Source: Bradyrhizobium diazoefficiens (GTDB taxonomy: Bacteria; Pseudomonadota; Alphaproteobacteria; Rhizobiales; Xanthobacteraceae). Taken from it: DNA of 64,000 nt. Positions 34,799 through 43,421 of this stretch are shown here, piece by piece. The stretch lies in assembly GCF_018129965.1 (NCBI RefSeq), contig NZ_JAFCKW010000002.1:310001-374000 (forward strand). The letters run 5' to 3'. The position numbers and the translations under genes were made by a program. Position 1 is the first letter of the stretch, and every line of letters begins with the position of its first letter. The notes beneath the pieces were generated by a model. The model made no database searches, was not told the DNA's origin, and saw only the letters and a program-made list of their open reading frames with translations.

Positions 34799-35578
34799 AT
34801 GCGCAGGGAAGACGTGCTGAGACTTCCGTCCATGCCGGCCGCAGGACCGAGCTATCCCGCCGGCCCATACCGCTTCGTCAATCGCGAATTTCTCGTCATC
34901 ACCTACGAGACCGATCCGGACCTGATCCGCGCCGGCCTGCCCGAGCCGCTGGAGCCGATCGACCAGCCGATCGTCCATTACGAATGGATCAAGATGCCCG
35001 ACTCCTCCGGTTTCGGCAGCTACACCGAATCCGGCCTCGTCATCCCGGCCCGACTGCACGGCGAGGAGGTGAATTTCGTCTCGCAGATGTATCTGGACGA
35101 CGATCCGCCGATCGCCGCCGGCCGCGAGATCTGGGGCTTTCCCAAGAAGTACGCCCACCCCAAACTGGAGATCGTCAAGGACACGCTGACCGGGACGCTG
35201 GAATATGCCGGCCAGCTCGTGGCCATGGGCACGATGGGCTACAAGCACGAGAGCATGGCCGGCAACGGCGATCTCACCCGCGCCACGCTGTCGAAGACGC
35301 AAGTCAATCTGAAGATGATCCCGGGCGTCGACGGCCGTCTCGAGGTCTGCCAGCTCGTCGCGATCAACCTCGTCGACATCGTGCCGAGGGGCTCCTGGAT
35401 CGGGCCCGGCCGGCTGCATCTGGTGCCCCACGTCAATGCACCGGTGGCGGATTTCCCGGTCCGCCGCTGCCTCGGTGCGCATCATTACATCGCCGATTTG
35501 ACGCTGCCGTTCGGCCGCGTCGTGCATGACTACGTCAAGGAAGCAGAAGCCGCGGCGCGGGGATTAGCCGCAGAGTAG
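34799..35578 (+). CDS. adc: Acetoacetate decarboxylase
   Basis: The 259-residue protein carries the Schiff-base region EIWGFPKKYAHP with Lys116 and Lys117, as in clostridial Adc, and family strands FVNREFLVITYETDP and RLEVCQLVAINLVDI. It turns acetoacetate into acetone and CO2. ATG 34799 follows ACAGGAGACAG. An acetyl-CoA acetyltransferase lies nearby on the other strand (37030), which links the region to acetoacetyl-CoA metabolism. Confidence 0.9.
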   Translation: MRREDVLRLPSMPAAGPSYPAGPYRFVNREFLVITYETDPDLIRAGLPEPLEPIDQPIVHYEWIKMPDSSGFGSYTESGLVIPARLHGEEVNFVSQMYLDDDPPIAAGREIWGFPKKYAHPKLEIVKDTLTGTLEYAGQLVAMGTMGYKHESMAGNGDLTRATLSKTQVNLKMIPGVDGRLEVCQLVAINLVDIVPRGSWIGPGRLHLVPHVNAPVADFPVRRCLGAHHYIADLTLPFGRVVHDYVKEAEAAARGLAAE

Positions 35579-35626
35579 GTGCCTTGGTGACGCCGCGATC
35601 TCCGGCGTCGCCACCATCATCGGGTC

Positions 35627-36916
35627 CTAGGTCAGCGCTGGTTGCGGCTTTGGCGGTCGCGAGATCGCCAGAACGATCAGCGCGGCGAACATGCAGAGCG
35701 CGCCGGCCACGAAGAAGGCTGGCAGGTAGCTCTGATAAACCGTCCGCGAGACGCCGGCGCCAAAGGCGGCCGCGCCGGCGCCGAGCTGATGGCCGGCAAA
35801 AATCCAGCCGAACACCAGATTGGCGCGCTCGGGCCCGAACTTCTGTGCGGTCAGGCGCACGGTCGGCGGCACGGTGGCGATCCAGTCGAGACCGTAGAAC
35901 ATCGCGAACAGCGACAGGCCGTAGAACGAGAAATCGCTGAACGGCAGGAAGATCAGCGAGAGCCCGCGCAGGCCGTAGTACCAGAACAGCAGATGGCGAT
36001 TGTCGTAGCGGTCCGACAGCCAGCCGGACATGATGGTGCCGAAGAAGTCGAAGATGCCCATCGCCGCGAGCAGGCTCGCGGCCTGCACCTGCGGGATGCC
36101 GAAATCGAGGCACATCGGGATCAGGTGCACTTGCACGAGGCCGTTGGTCGAGGCGCCGCAGACGAAGAAGGTCGCGAACAGGATCCAGAATGCGCGCGAC
36201 TTCGAGGCGTCGCGCAGTGTGCCGAGCGCCACGCCCGTGATGGACCCGTGGCTGACCGGCGGGGCGGGCAGGGGCGCGGTGCCCTCGTCGCCGAACGGAC
36301 GCAGGCCCACATCGCTCGGCCGGTCGCGCATCGCGAGCAGGACGGCGAGTGCGGACACGCCGAGTGCAATGCACACGAAGCCGAGCGCCAGCCGCCAGCC
36401 GTAACGCTCGGTGAGGCTTGCGAGCAGCGGCAGGAACACGAGCTGGCCTGTGGCGACGCTCGCGGTCAGGATGCCGACGACGAGGCCGCGACGCGCGGCG
36501 AACCAGCGGGTTGCGATGGTCGCGCCCAGCACCAGCGCGGTCATGCCGGTGCCGATGCCGATCACCACGCCCCACAATGCGACGAGCTGCCAGACCTCGG
36601 TCATGCCGAGCGAAAGCACCAGTGCCGAAACCACGATGAGCTGTGCCGTCAGCGTGACGTTGCGCAGGCCGTAGCGATTGAGCAGGGCGGCGGCGAACGG
36701 CGCCATCAGCCCGAACAGGATGAATCGGATCGAGAGCGCGGAGGATATCTGCGCCGTGCTCCAGCCGAACTCCTTCTGCAGGGGAACGATGAACACGCCG
36801 GGCGCACCGACCGTGCCGGCACTGATCAGCGCGGTGAGGAAGGTCACGCCGACCATCACCCAGCCGTAGTGGATGTTGCGGCGGGAAAGCGTTGCCGCCA
36901 GCCAGTTCGAGATCAT
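35627..36916 (-). CDS. MFS transporter
   Basis: The 429-residue protein has twelve hydrophobic segments; WLSDRYDNRHLLFWYYGLRG marks the helix 8-9 loop and LLNRYGLRNVTL the helix 2-3 loop. It resembles the OFA/monocarboxylate-type MFS group. Given the neighbours it may carry a short organic acid, but that is inference. GAGGCCC precedes the ATG. Confidence 0.8.
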   Translation of the reverse strand: MISNWLAATLSRRNIHYGWVMVGVTFLTALISAGTVGAPGVFIVPLQKEFGWSTAQISSALSIRFILFGLMAPFAAALLNRYGLRNVTLTAQLIVVSALVLSLGMTEVWQLVALWGVVIGIGTGMTALVLGATIATRWFAARRGLVVGILTASVATGQLVFLPLLASLTERYGWRLALGFVCIALGVSALAVLLAMRDRPSDVGLRPFGDEGTAPLPAPPVSHGSITGVALGTLRDASKSRAFWILFATFFVCGASTNGLVQVHLIPMCLDFGIPQVQAASLLAAMGIFDFFGTIMSGWLSDRYDNRHLLFWYYGLRGLSLIFLPFSDFSFYGLSLFAMFYGLDWIATVPPTVRLTAQKFGPERANLVFGWIFAGHQLGAGAAAFGAGVSRTVYQSYLPAFFVAGALCMFAALIVLAISRPPKPQPALT

Positions 36917-36936
36917 TGGGCCTCAATGTTTGAAAG

Positions 36937-36956
36937 GCAGGTCTCGCTAGACCTGC
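36937..36956. terminator. Hairpin in the acetyltransferase-MFS spacer
   Basis: GCAGGTCT-CGCT-AGACCTGC is a perfect 8-bp stem. On the minus strand it is followed by CTTTCAAACATT. It sits between two leftward genes and may separate their transcripts. Confidence 0.4.
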
Positions 36957-36983
36957 GCGAGGGTGCAGAATGACACGGGGATT

Positions 36984-37003
36984 GTCTGTCGAAAATGACA
37001 GAC
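36984..37003 (-). terminator. Hairpin just downstream of the acetyltransferase
   Basis: GTCTGTC-N6-GACAGAC is a perfect 7-bp stem 27 bases past the stop of the leftward acetyltransferase. No long U-tract follows. Confidence 0.4.
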
Positions 37004-37029
37004 TTGCCTCATTTTCGGACGCGGCCGCA

Positions 37030-38226
37030 TCAGTGCGTCAGACGCTCCACCGCGATCGCCGTGGCTTCGCCACCGCCGATGCAAAGCGCCGCGACGCCGC
37101 GCTTGAGGTTCTGCGTCTCGAGCGCATGCAGCAGTGTCACGATCAGACGCGCGCCAGTGGCGCCGATCGGATGGCCGAGCGCACAGGCGCCGCCGTTGAT
37201 GTTCAGCTTGTCGCGGGGAATGCCGAGATCGCGCTGCGCCGCCATCGCGACCACGGCGAAGGCTTCGTTGATCTCGAACAGGTCGACGTCGGAGGCAGCC
37301 CAGCCGACCTTGTCCAGCAGCTTGCGGATCGCCGGGATGGGCGCGGTGGTGAACCATTGCGGCTCCTGGCTGTGGGTGGCGTGGCCCTTGATCTCGGCCA
37401 TCGCCGGCAGGCCCTCGCGGTCGGCAAGCGATCGCCGCGCCAGCACCAGCGCCGCGGCGCCGTCGGCATTGGCCGAGGAGGCGGCCGGCGTGATGGTGCC
37501 ATTGGCGCGAAACGCCGGCTTCAATCCGGGGATTTTTGCCGGATCGACCTTCAGCGGATGCTCGTCATTGGCAATGAGGCGCGGGCCTGCCTTCTCGGTC
37601 AGCGTGATCGGCGCGATCTCGGCCTTGAACGCACCGCCCTCGACCGCCTTGCGCGCGCGGCTGAGCGTCTCCATCGCATAGGCGTCCTGATCCTTGCGCG
37701 TGAACTGATAGGCCTCCGCGGTGGCCTCGCCGAAATCGCCCATGGAGCGGCCGGTCTCGTAGGCATCCTCGAGGCCATCCATCATCATGTGGTCGATGAT
37801 ACGGTCATGGCCGACGCGATAGCCGCCACGGGCCTTCGCCAGCAGATAGGGCGCGTTGCTCATGCTCTCCATGCCGCCGGAGACGACGATCCCGGCCGAG
37901 CCGGCGCGGATGATATCGTTCGCCACCATGGTCGCCTTCATGCCGGAGCCGCAGACCTTGTTGATTGTGGTGGCGCCGGTGGCATCGGGAAGGCCCGCCG
38001 CGCGCGCGGCCTGCCGGGCCGGCGCCTGGCCCTGTCCGGCCGGCAGCACGCAGCCCATCAAGACCTCGTCGACTTTCTCTGGCGCGAGCTTGGCGCGCTC
38101 CAGCGCGGCCGCGATCGCATGCGAGCCGAGCTTGTGGGCGGGAAGCGGCGACAATTCGCCCATGAAGCGGCCGAGCGGGGTGCGGGCGGCGGAGACGATG
38201 ACGACGGGATCGGCGGCTTCGGCCAT
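37030..38226 (-). CDS. Acetyl-CoA C-acetyltransferase (thiolase)
   Basis: The 398-residue biosynthetic-type thiolase has Cys92 (NKVCGSGMKA), GALGHPIGATG (His) and CIGGGEA (second Cys) in canonical order, so it is fully active-site competent, unlike the thiolase-like protein at 23203. It makes or splits acetoacetyl-CoA. I chose ATG 38226 with GGGAG eight bases upstream; a longer frame begins at 38268 but has no ribosome site and would run through a palindrome. Confidence 0.9.
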   Translation of the reverse strand: MAEAADPVVIVSAARTPLGRFMGELSPLPAHKLGSHAIAAALERAKLAPEKVDEVLMGCVLPAGQGQAPARQAARAAGLPDATGATTINKVCGSGMKATMVANDIIRAGSAGIVVSGGMESMSNAPYLLAKARGGYRVGHDRIIDHMMMDGLEDAYETGRSMGDFGEATAEAYQFTRKDQDAYAMETLSRARKAVEGGAFKAEIAPITLTEKAGPRLIANDEHPLKVDPAKIPGLKPAFRANGTITPAASSANADGAAALVLARRSLADREGLPAMAEIKGHATHSQEPQWFTTAPIPAIRKLLDKVGWAASDVDLFEINEAFAVVAMAAQRDLGIPRDKLNINGGACALGHPIGATGARLIVTLLHALETQNLKRGVAALCIGGGEATAIAVERLTH

Positions 38227-38254
38227 GACAAAACTCCCTGCGATGACGTTTAAG

Positions 38255-38268
38255 ATGATGATCATCAT
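38255..38268. promoter_or_regulatory. Perfect 14-bp palindrome upstream of the acetyltransferase
   Basis: ATGATGATCATCAT is a perfect palindrome 29 bases upstream of the start at 38226, placed as a repressor site would be. A similar but imperfect ATGACGTATATCAT lies at 39403-39416 before the thioesterase; the TetR regulator at 40031 is the nearest candidate binder. Confidence 0.4.
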
Positions 38269-38357
38269 ATGACGCGGCGCAAAAAATGCAACTGCGGCAG
38301 GGATGAGAAAATGTCGTGGTTCGGATGAGATTTGTTGCGGTGGCTACTTGCTCGCGC

Positions 38358-38489
38358 GTGTCCTGGACGCGGCGCGACGTGCAACGTTGCGACGCAGAGC
38401 CGGGACCCAGAGTCGCGATAACCTCATTCGTGTAATGGCCCCGGCTCAGCAGCGCACCGCAAAGGGGCGCTGCGGTGCGTCCGGGGCAC
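38358..38489. repeat. Complex intergenic repeat, family F, with terminator-like hairpin
   Basis: The segment has the look of a dispersed element (GTGTCCTGGACGCGG ... CCGGGACCCAGAGTCGCG ... GGCCCCGGCTCAGC ... GCGTCCGGGGCAC). Its end contains a perfect 9-bp stem CGCACCGCA / TGCGGTGCG (38453-38479) located 23 bases past the enoyl-CoA hydratase stop, so it may also terminate that gene. Only one copy is in the window. Confidence 0.5.
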
Positions 38490-38501
38490 TGAACCTGAAC
38501 C

Positions 38502-39272
38502 CTACCGCTTCCGGTTCACAAACGCGCCCATCAGCCGCGTCGGCTCCTCCGTCAGGAACGACTCGCCGAACACCTTGACGCTGAGGTTCACCGACTCCGT
38601 CAGCGGCAGTTCCTCCCACTGACGCAACAGCGCCTTCTGCGAGCGCAACGCCTCGGGACCGCATGCGAGCAGCGCGGTCACCAAGTGCTCGACGGCTGTA
38701 TCCAGGCCGCCCTCCGGCGCCACCTTGTCGACGAGGCCCCAGGCTAGCGCCGTCGGCGCATCGATGTTCTCCGCCGTCATCACCAGCCAGCGCGCGCGGG
38801 CCCAGCCGATCAGGCGCGGCAGCAACGCCGCGTGGATCACCGAAGGGATACCGACGCGCACCTCCGGCATGCCGAAATGCGCATCATACGCGGCGATGCG
38901 GAAATCGCAGGCGGCGGCGACCTCCAGCCCGCCGCCAAGGCACCAGCCGGGCATACGCGCGATGACGGGGGCTGGGAATTGCCGCACAGCTTCGCAGAGA
39001 TCGCGCAGGCGGCTGATGAAGGCCTCGGCGGATGTCTGGTCGAGCCTGGCCATCTCCTTGATGTCGGCGCCGCCGATCATGCTCTTCTCGCTCTGGCCGC
39101 GCAGCACCACGACGCGGATGCTGCGGTCCGAGGCTAGCTGCTGCAGGCCTTCGCGGACCGCGTCGGTCACGGGCGAGCCGAGAATGTTGAGCGAGCCGGC
39201 GTTGCAGATCGCAACGTGAAGGACGCCGCGCGCGTCACGCGTCACGCCGCAGTGCTGGTTGAGCATTTCCAT
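38502..39272 (-). CDS. Enoyl-CoA hydratase/isomerase-family protein
   Basis: The 256-residue crotonase-fold protein has the oxyanion-hole strands (SMIGGADIKEMARL near 68 and PGWCLGGGLEVAAACDF near 105) and FGMPEVRVGIPSV. One catalytic Glu position is retained in MPEVRVG. It likely hydrates an enoyl-CoA; exact chain specificity unknown. ATG 39272 is chosen as the first Met after a weak GAGA site; the frame is open further upstream. Confidence 0.85.
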   Translation of the reverse strand: MEMLNQHCGVTRDARGVLHVAICNAGSLNILGSPVTDAVREGLQQLASDRSIRVVVLRGQSEKSMIGGADIKEMARLDQTSAEAFISRLRDLCEAVRQFPAPVIARMPGWCLGGGLEVAAACDFRIAAYDAHFGMPEVRVGIPSVIHAALLPRLIGWARARWLVMTAENIDAPTALAWGLVDKVAPEGGLDTAVEHLVTALLACGPEALRSQKALLRQWEELPLTESVNLSVKVFGESFLTEEPTRLMGAFVNRKR

Positions 39273-39402
39273 CGTGGCATCTCGAATGTTTCGTGGACCG
39301 GAGCAAGACGCTGCAGTCCGCATCACTTCCGGGCCGAAACGCCCATCTTGTCAAGCGGGCAGCAGGGAGACGGAGTTGCCAGCGCGAAATCCGCAGAATA
39401 GT

Positions 39403-39416
39403 ATGACGTATATCAT
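39403..39416. promoter_or_regulatory. Imperfect palindrome upstream of the thioesterase
   Basis: ATGACGTATATCAT is palindromic at 10 of 14 positions, in an AT-rich promoter-like stretch 15 bases before the start codon. It resembles the site at 38255. Confidence 0.25.
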
Positions 39417-39430
39417 TTAAAGAGGCTGCC

Positions 39431-39961
39431 ATGACCCATGACGATCAACTCGACCTGTTTTCGCCTGCGCAGCGGCGCGAGCGCGTGGTTGACTGGCAGG
39501 TTCCCGCGCCGGTCGCCAGGGTGGCGATGGGGCTGTCAGGCATGGATGCCATGCTCGGCATCCGCGATGGCCGCCTGCCGCCGCCGCCCTTCGCAAAACT
39601 GATCGGCTTCACCATGGCCGTGGTCGAGCCCGGCCGGATCGTGATGGAGCTGGAGCCGCGCGAGGACCTCGAAAACACCATCGGACTTCTGCATGGCGCG
39701 ACCGCTGCGGCGCTGATCGACACCGCCATGGGCTGCGCGATCTCGACCCGGCTCGAGGCGGGGCTGTCGTCGGTCACGCTCGACCTGAAAATGACGTTCC
39801 TGCGGCCGCTCTCGGTCCGGTCGGGATTGATCTCGGCCGAAGGCAAGGTGGTGAAGCTCGGCCGCCAGACCAGCTACACCGAGGGTTTCGTGCGGGATGG
39901 CAAGGGCGCGCTCGCAGTCCATGCAACTGCAACATTTTCCATGATCGGCGCAACAACTTGA
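39431..39961 (+). CDS. PaaI-family hotdog thioesterase
   Basis: The 176-residue hotdog protein has GLLHGATAAALIDTAMGCAI near 80-100, the PaaI/YbgC-type active-site helix, and VTLDLKMTFLRPLSV. It hydrolyses acyl- or phenylacyl-CoA. AAAGAGG precedes the ATG. It is divergent from the enoyl-CoA hydratase and followed by TetR, so an acyl-CoA-responsive unit is likely. Confidence 0.85.
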   Translation: MTHDDQLDLFSPAQRRERVVDWQVPAPVARVAMGLSGMDAMLGIRDGRLPPPPFAKLIGFTMAVVEPGRIVMELEPREDLENTIGLLHGATAAALIDTAMGCAISTRLEAGLSSVTLDLKMTFLRPLSVRSGLISAEGKVVKLGRQTSYTEGFVRDGKGALAVHATATFSMIGATT

Positions 39962-40030
39962 CATGAATTAATGCACCCGCCGGGGCGCTCCTGTGTTATC
40001 AAATGATCTCTGACATTCAATGAGACGCGC

Positions 40031-40651
40031 ATGCGCTATTCCCGGGAACACAAGCAGGAAACCCACGACCGCATCGTGAAGAAGGCATCAGTGCGGCTGC
40101 GGGAGAAGGGCGCCCATGGCATCGGCGTCGCCGACCTCATGAAGGAGGCAGGCCTCACGCATGGCGGCTTCTACGCGCATTTCGACTCGCGAGAGGCGCT
40201 GGTGATCGAGGCCTTTGCCTACGCCATGGACCGCTCGATGGAGCACTGGCGCAAGCAGTCAGATCAGGTCGCGCCCGAGAAGCAGCTGACCCAGATCGTC
40301 GAAACCTATCTGTCGACGCTCCACCGCGACAATCCGGGCCATGGCTGTTCGATCCCGGCGCTGGGCGCCGAGATCGCCCGCGAGAGCCCGAAGACGCGCA
40401 AGGCCTTTGCCGGCAAGCTCGACGAAATGGTCGAGATGATGACTGACTTTATCCCAAACCTGCCGCGCAAGGCCGCGCGCAAGCAGGCGATCGCGACGCT
40501 GGCGACGATGGCCGGCGCCATGCTTCTGGCCCGCATCGCCGGCTCGAGCGAGCTCTCGGACGAGGTTTTGAAGGCTGGCAAGGACAGTGTGCTGGAAGGC
40601 GTCAAGCGCGAGCCGGTCAAGGTCGCTCCGAAGAAGCCGAAGCAGGTTTAG
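40031..40651 (+). CDS. TetR-family transcriptional regulator
   Basis: The 206-residue protein has an N-terminal TetR helix-turn-helix (about 10-56; IGVADLMKEAGLTHGGFYAHF) and a C-terminal domain with the CSIPALGAEIAR stretch typical of the AcrR-like group. It is 69 bases downstream of the thioesterase and may regulate it and the opposed acyl-CoA genes through the ATGA-rich palindromes at 38255 and 39403. Confidence 0.88.
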   Translation: MRYSREHKQETHDRIVKKASVRLREKGAHGIGVADLMKEAGLTHGGFYAHFDSREALVIEAFAYAMDRSMEHWRKQSDQVAPEKQLTQIVETYLSTLHRDNPGHGCSIPALGAEIARESPKTRKAFAGKLDEMVEMMTDFIPNLPRKAARKQAIATLATMAGAMLLARIAGSSELSDEVLKAGKDSVLEGVKREPVKVAPKKPKQV

Positions 40652-40675
40652 GCCGAGATGCCGTAGGGTGGGCAA

Positions 40676-40751
40676 AGGCGCCCTTGCGCCGTGCCCACCA
40701 TCTCTCCGCGAGTTCGGTTGGCATGGTGGGCACGCTTCGCTGTGTCCACCC
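40676..40751. repeat. Palindromic intergenic repeat, family D (copy D2)
   Basis: GGGTGGGCAAAGGCG ... GCCGTGCCCACCAT ... ATGGTGGGCACGC ... CCACCC, the same design as 21419-21498. It separates convergent TetR and LysR genes. Confidence 0.8.
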
Positions 40752-40764
40752 GATGGGACCCGCG

Positions 40765-41673
40765 TTATCGCCCCGCAAACAACGCCCGATCCCGCTCCAC
40801 GATCTCGCCGATGTAATCCGCCACCGCCCTGATCCGCGCCAGATCCTTGCTGTCGGCGTGCATCAGCATCCAGAACGTCCGGGTGATCGAAATCTCCTCC
40901 GGTAACACCGCCAAGAGCTGCGGGTAGTCGCTCGCCATGAAATGCGGCAGCACGGCGATGCCGAAGCCGGAGAGCGTGGCGTTGAGCTGCGCGATCAAGT
41001 TGGCGCTGCGCAGGCGCGCGGAAATCCGCGGCGACACCTGCGGCAGATAATCGAGCTCCGGCGTGAACAGGAGCTCCTCGATGTAACCGACGAAGCGGTG
41101 CTGCGGCAGCGCCTCGCGCGAGGTGATTGTCGGAAAGCGGCCGAGATAGCCGGGCGCGGCATACAGCCCCAGGCGGTAGTCGAGCAGCTTGCGGCCGACG
41201 ATGCGGCCTTCCTTCGGCATGGTCAGGCTGATGGCGATGTCGGCCTCGCGCTTGGAGAGACTGAACAGCCGGGCGGTGGCTACAAGTTGCAGATCGAGGT
41301 CGGGATAGCGGTCCGCGAACGGCGCCAGCCGCGGGGCGAGAAAAGCCGTGCCGAAGCCATCCGGCGCGCCGATCCGCACCGTGCCGGTCAGCCGCGCCAC
41401 CGAGCCGCCGACCTGCTCCTGGTTGGCGACGATGGTCGATTCCATGGCTTCCGCGCTGTCAGCGACGCGCTGGCCGGCCTCGGTCAGCAGGTAGCCGGTC
41501 TTGCGCCGGTCGAACAGCTTGGCTGAGAGGTGCTTTTCCAGCCGGTCGACACGCCTGATCACCGTGGCATGGTCGACACCGAGCTGTTTGGCGGCAGCCG
41601 AAACCGAGCCACCCCGCACGATGGCCAGCACAAAGCGGAAGTCGTCCCAGTCGATCGCGCCTTGATCCAGCAT
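40765..41673 (-). CDS. LysR-family regulator, divergent from mmsA
   Basis: The 302-residue protein has an N-terminal winged helix (DWDDFRFVLAIVRGGSVSAAAKQLGVDHATVIRRVDRLE near 8-45) and a LysR substrate-binding domain. It is transcribed away from the valine-degradation operon and very probably controls it. ATG 41673 is chosen as the Met nearest the domain; upstream in-frame starts exist to 41742 but would cover the operator. Confidence 0.85.
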   Translation of the reverse strand: MLDQGAIDWDDFRFVLAIVRGGSVSAAAKQLGVDHATVIRRVDRLEKHLSAKLFDRRKTGYLLTEAGQRVADSAEAMESTIVANQEQVGGSVARLTGTVRIGAPDGFGTAFLAPRLAPFADRYPDLDLQLVATARLFSLSKREADIAISLTMPKEGRIVGRKLLDYRLGLYAAPGYLGRFPTITSREALPQHRFVGYIEELLFTPELDYLPQVSPRISARLRSANLIAQLNATLSGFGIAVLPHFMASDYPQLLAVLPEEISITRTFWMLMHADSKDLARIRAVADYIGEIVERDRALFAGR

Positions 41674-41707
41674 TTCCGCACATCTATGGTGCATTATCTC
41701 AGACTTG

Positions 41708-41736
41708 AATCCTATAAAATGCAGGTCGATAGGATT
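41708..41736. promoter_or_regulatory. Inverted repeat between LysR gene and mmsA
   Basis: AATCCTAT-N13-ATAGGATT is a perfect 8-bp inverted repeat in the 101-base divergent spacer, with LysR-like T-N11-A geometry. It lies 38 bases before the mmsA start. Confidence 0.6.
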
Positions 41737-41774
41737 TGTCAAAGCGATCAGACCGGACCTAAGGAGTTCATTCC

Positions 41775-43271
41775 ATGCGCGCAGTCGGACATTTCATCGG
41801 CGGCAAGGAGGTCAAGGGCACCTCGGGCCGCACTGCCGACGTTTTCGAGCCGATGACCGGTGACGTTCAGGCCAAAGTGGCGCTGGCGTCCAAGGCCGAA
41901 GTCCGCGCCGCCGTCGAGAACGCCCGCGCCGCGCAGCCGGAGTGGGCCGCGACCAACCCGCAGCGCCGCGCCCGCGTCATGATGAAATTCGTCGAGCTGG
42001 TGCAGCGCGATTACGACAAGCTCGCCGACCTCCTCGCTCGCGAGCACGGCAAGACCGTGCCGGACGCCAAGGGCGACATCCAGCGCGGCCTCGAGGTCGC
42101 GGAATTTGCCTGCGGCATCCCGCATCTGATGAAGGGCGAGTACACCGAAGGCGCCGGCCCCGGCATCGACATCTACTCGATGCGTCAGGCGCTTGGCGTC
42201 GTCGCCGGCATCACGCCGTTCAATTTCCCCGCGATGATACCGATGTGGAAGTTCGCGCCCGCGATCGCCTGCGGCAACGCCTTCATCCTCAAGCCGTCGG
42301 AGCGTGATCCCGGCGTGCCGATGCTGCTCGCCGAGCTGATGATGGAAGCGGGCCTGCCGGCCGGCATCCTCAACGTCGTCAACGGCGACAAGGAAGCGGT
42401 CGACGCCATCCTGGACGATCCCGACATCAAGGCCGTCGGCTTCGTCGGCTCCACGCCGATCGCGCAGTACATCTACGAGCGCGCCGCCCAGACCGGCAAG
42501 CGCTGCCAGTGCTTTGGCGGCGCCAAGAACCACGCCATCATCATGCCGGACGCCGACATGGACCAGGCCGTCGACGCGCTGATCGGCGCCGGCTACGGCT
42601 CGGCCGGAGAGCGCTGCATGGCGGTCTCCGTGGCCGTTCCCGTCGGCAAATCCACCGCCGACCGTCTGATGGAAAAGCTGATCCCGCGCGTAGAGTCGCT
42701 CAAGATCGGCACCTCGATCGATCCGTCGGCCGATTACGGTCCGCTGGTGACGCGCGAGGCGGTCGAGAAGGTCAAGGGCTACATCGACATCGGCGTCAAG
42801 GAAGGCGCGACGCTCGCCGTCGACGGCCGCGGCTTCAAGATGCAGGGCTACGAGAACGGCTTCTACCTCGGCGGTTCGCTGTTCGACAACGTCACCAAGG
42901 ACATGCGGATCTACAAGGAAGAGATCTTCGGGCCCGTGCTCTCGGTCGTGCGCGCACACGACTACAAGGAAGCGCTGGCGCTGCCGTCCGAGCATGATTA
43001 CGGCAACGGCGTTGCCATCTTCACCCGCGACGGCGACGCCGCGCGCGATTTCGCGGCCAAGGTCAATGTCGGCATGGTCGGCATCAACGTTCCGATTCCG
43101 GTGCCGATCGCCTATTACACCTTCGGCGGCTGGAAGAAGTCGGGCTTCGGCGATCTCAACCAGCACGGCCCGGATTCGATCCGCTTCTACACCAAGACCA
43201 AGACGGTTACCTCGCGCTGGCCGTCCGGCGTTAAGGAAGGCGCAGAGTTCTCCATTCCGTTGATGAAGTAA
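41775..43271 (+). CDS. mmsA: Methylmalonate-semialdehyde dehydrogenase (CoA-acylating)
   Basis: The 498-residue aldehyde dehydrogenase has the CoA-dependent MMSDH layout: GITPFNFPAMIPMWKFAPAI near 145-164, GSTPIAQYIYERAA, GGAKNHAIIMPDAD and the catalytic Cys281 in GERCMAVS. It converts methylmalonate semialdehyde (from valine) or malonate semialdehyde to propionyl- or acetyl-CoA. AAGGAG eight bases before ATG 41775. It heads the operon with the three genes at 43422-46559. Confidence 0.92.
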   Translation: MRAVGHFIGGKEVKGTSGRTADVFEPMTGDVQAKVALASKAEVRAAVENARAAQPEWAATNPQRRARVMMKFVELVQRDYDKLADLLAREHGKTVPDAKGDIQRGLEVAEFACGIPHLMKGEYTEGAGPGIDIYSMRQALGVVAGITPFNFPAMIPMWKFAPAIACGNAFILKPSERDPGVPMLLAELMMEAGLPAGILNVVNGDKEAVDAILDDPDIKAVGFVGSTPIAQYIYERAAQTGKRCQCFGGAKNHAIIMPDADMDQAVDALIGAGYGSAGERCMAVSVAVPVGKSTADRLMEKLIPRVESLKIGTSIDPSADYGPLVTREAVEKVKGYIDIGVKEGATLAVDGRGFKMQGYENGFYLGGSLFDNVTKDMRIYKEEIFGPVLSVVRAHDYKEALALPSEHDYGNGVAIFTRDGDAARDFAAKVNVGMVGINVPIPVPIAYYTFGGWKKSGFGDLNQHGPDSIRFYTKTKTVTSRWPSGVKEGAEFSIPLMK

Positions 43272-43286
43272 GGCTGTAGCCCAGCC

Positions 43287-43401
43287 CGTCATTGCGAGCG
43301 CAGCGAAGCAATCCAGACTTTCTCCATGGACACGCTGGATTGCTTCGTCGCTTCAGTGCAAAATTGCTCCGCAATTTTGTCACGAGCTCCTCGCAATGAC
43401 G
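43287..43401. repeat. Palindromic intergenic repeat, family E
   Basis: CGTCATTGCGAGCGCAGCG at the left and CTCGCAATGACG at the right, with inner pairs CAATCCAG / CTGGATTG and AAAATTGC / GCAATTTT. It fills the gap between mmsA and the acyl-CoA dehydrogenase within one operon. The same ends flank the nested repeat at 25728. Confidence 0.8.
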
Positions 43402-43421
43402 AGAACAGTGAGCAGCCCTGC

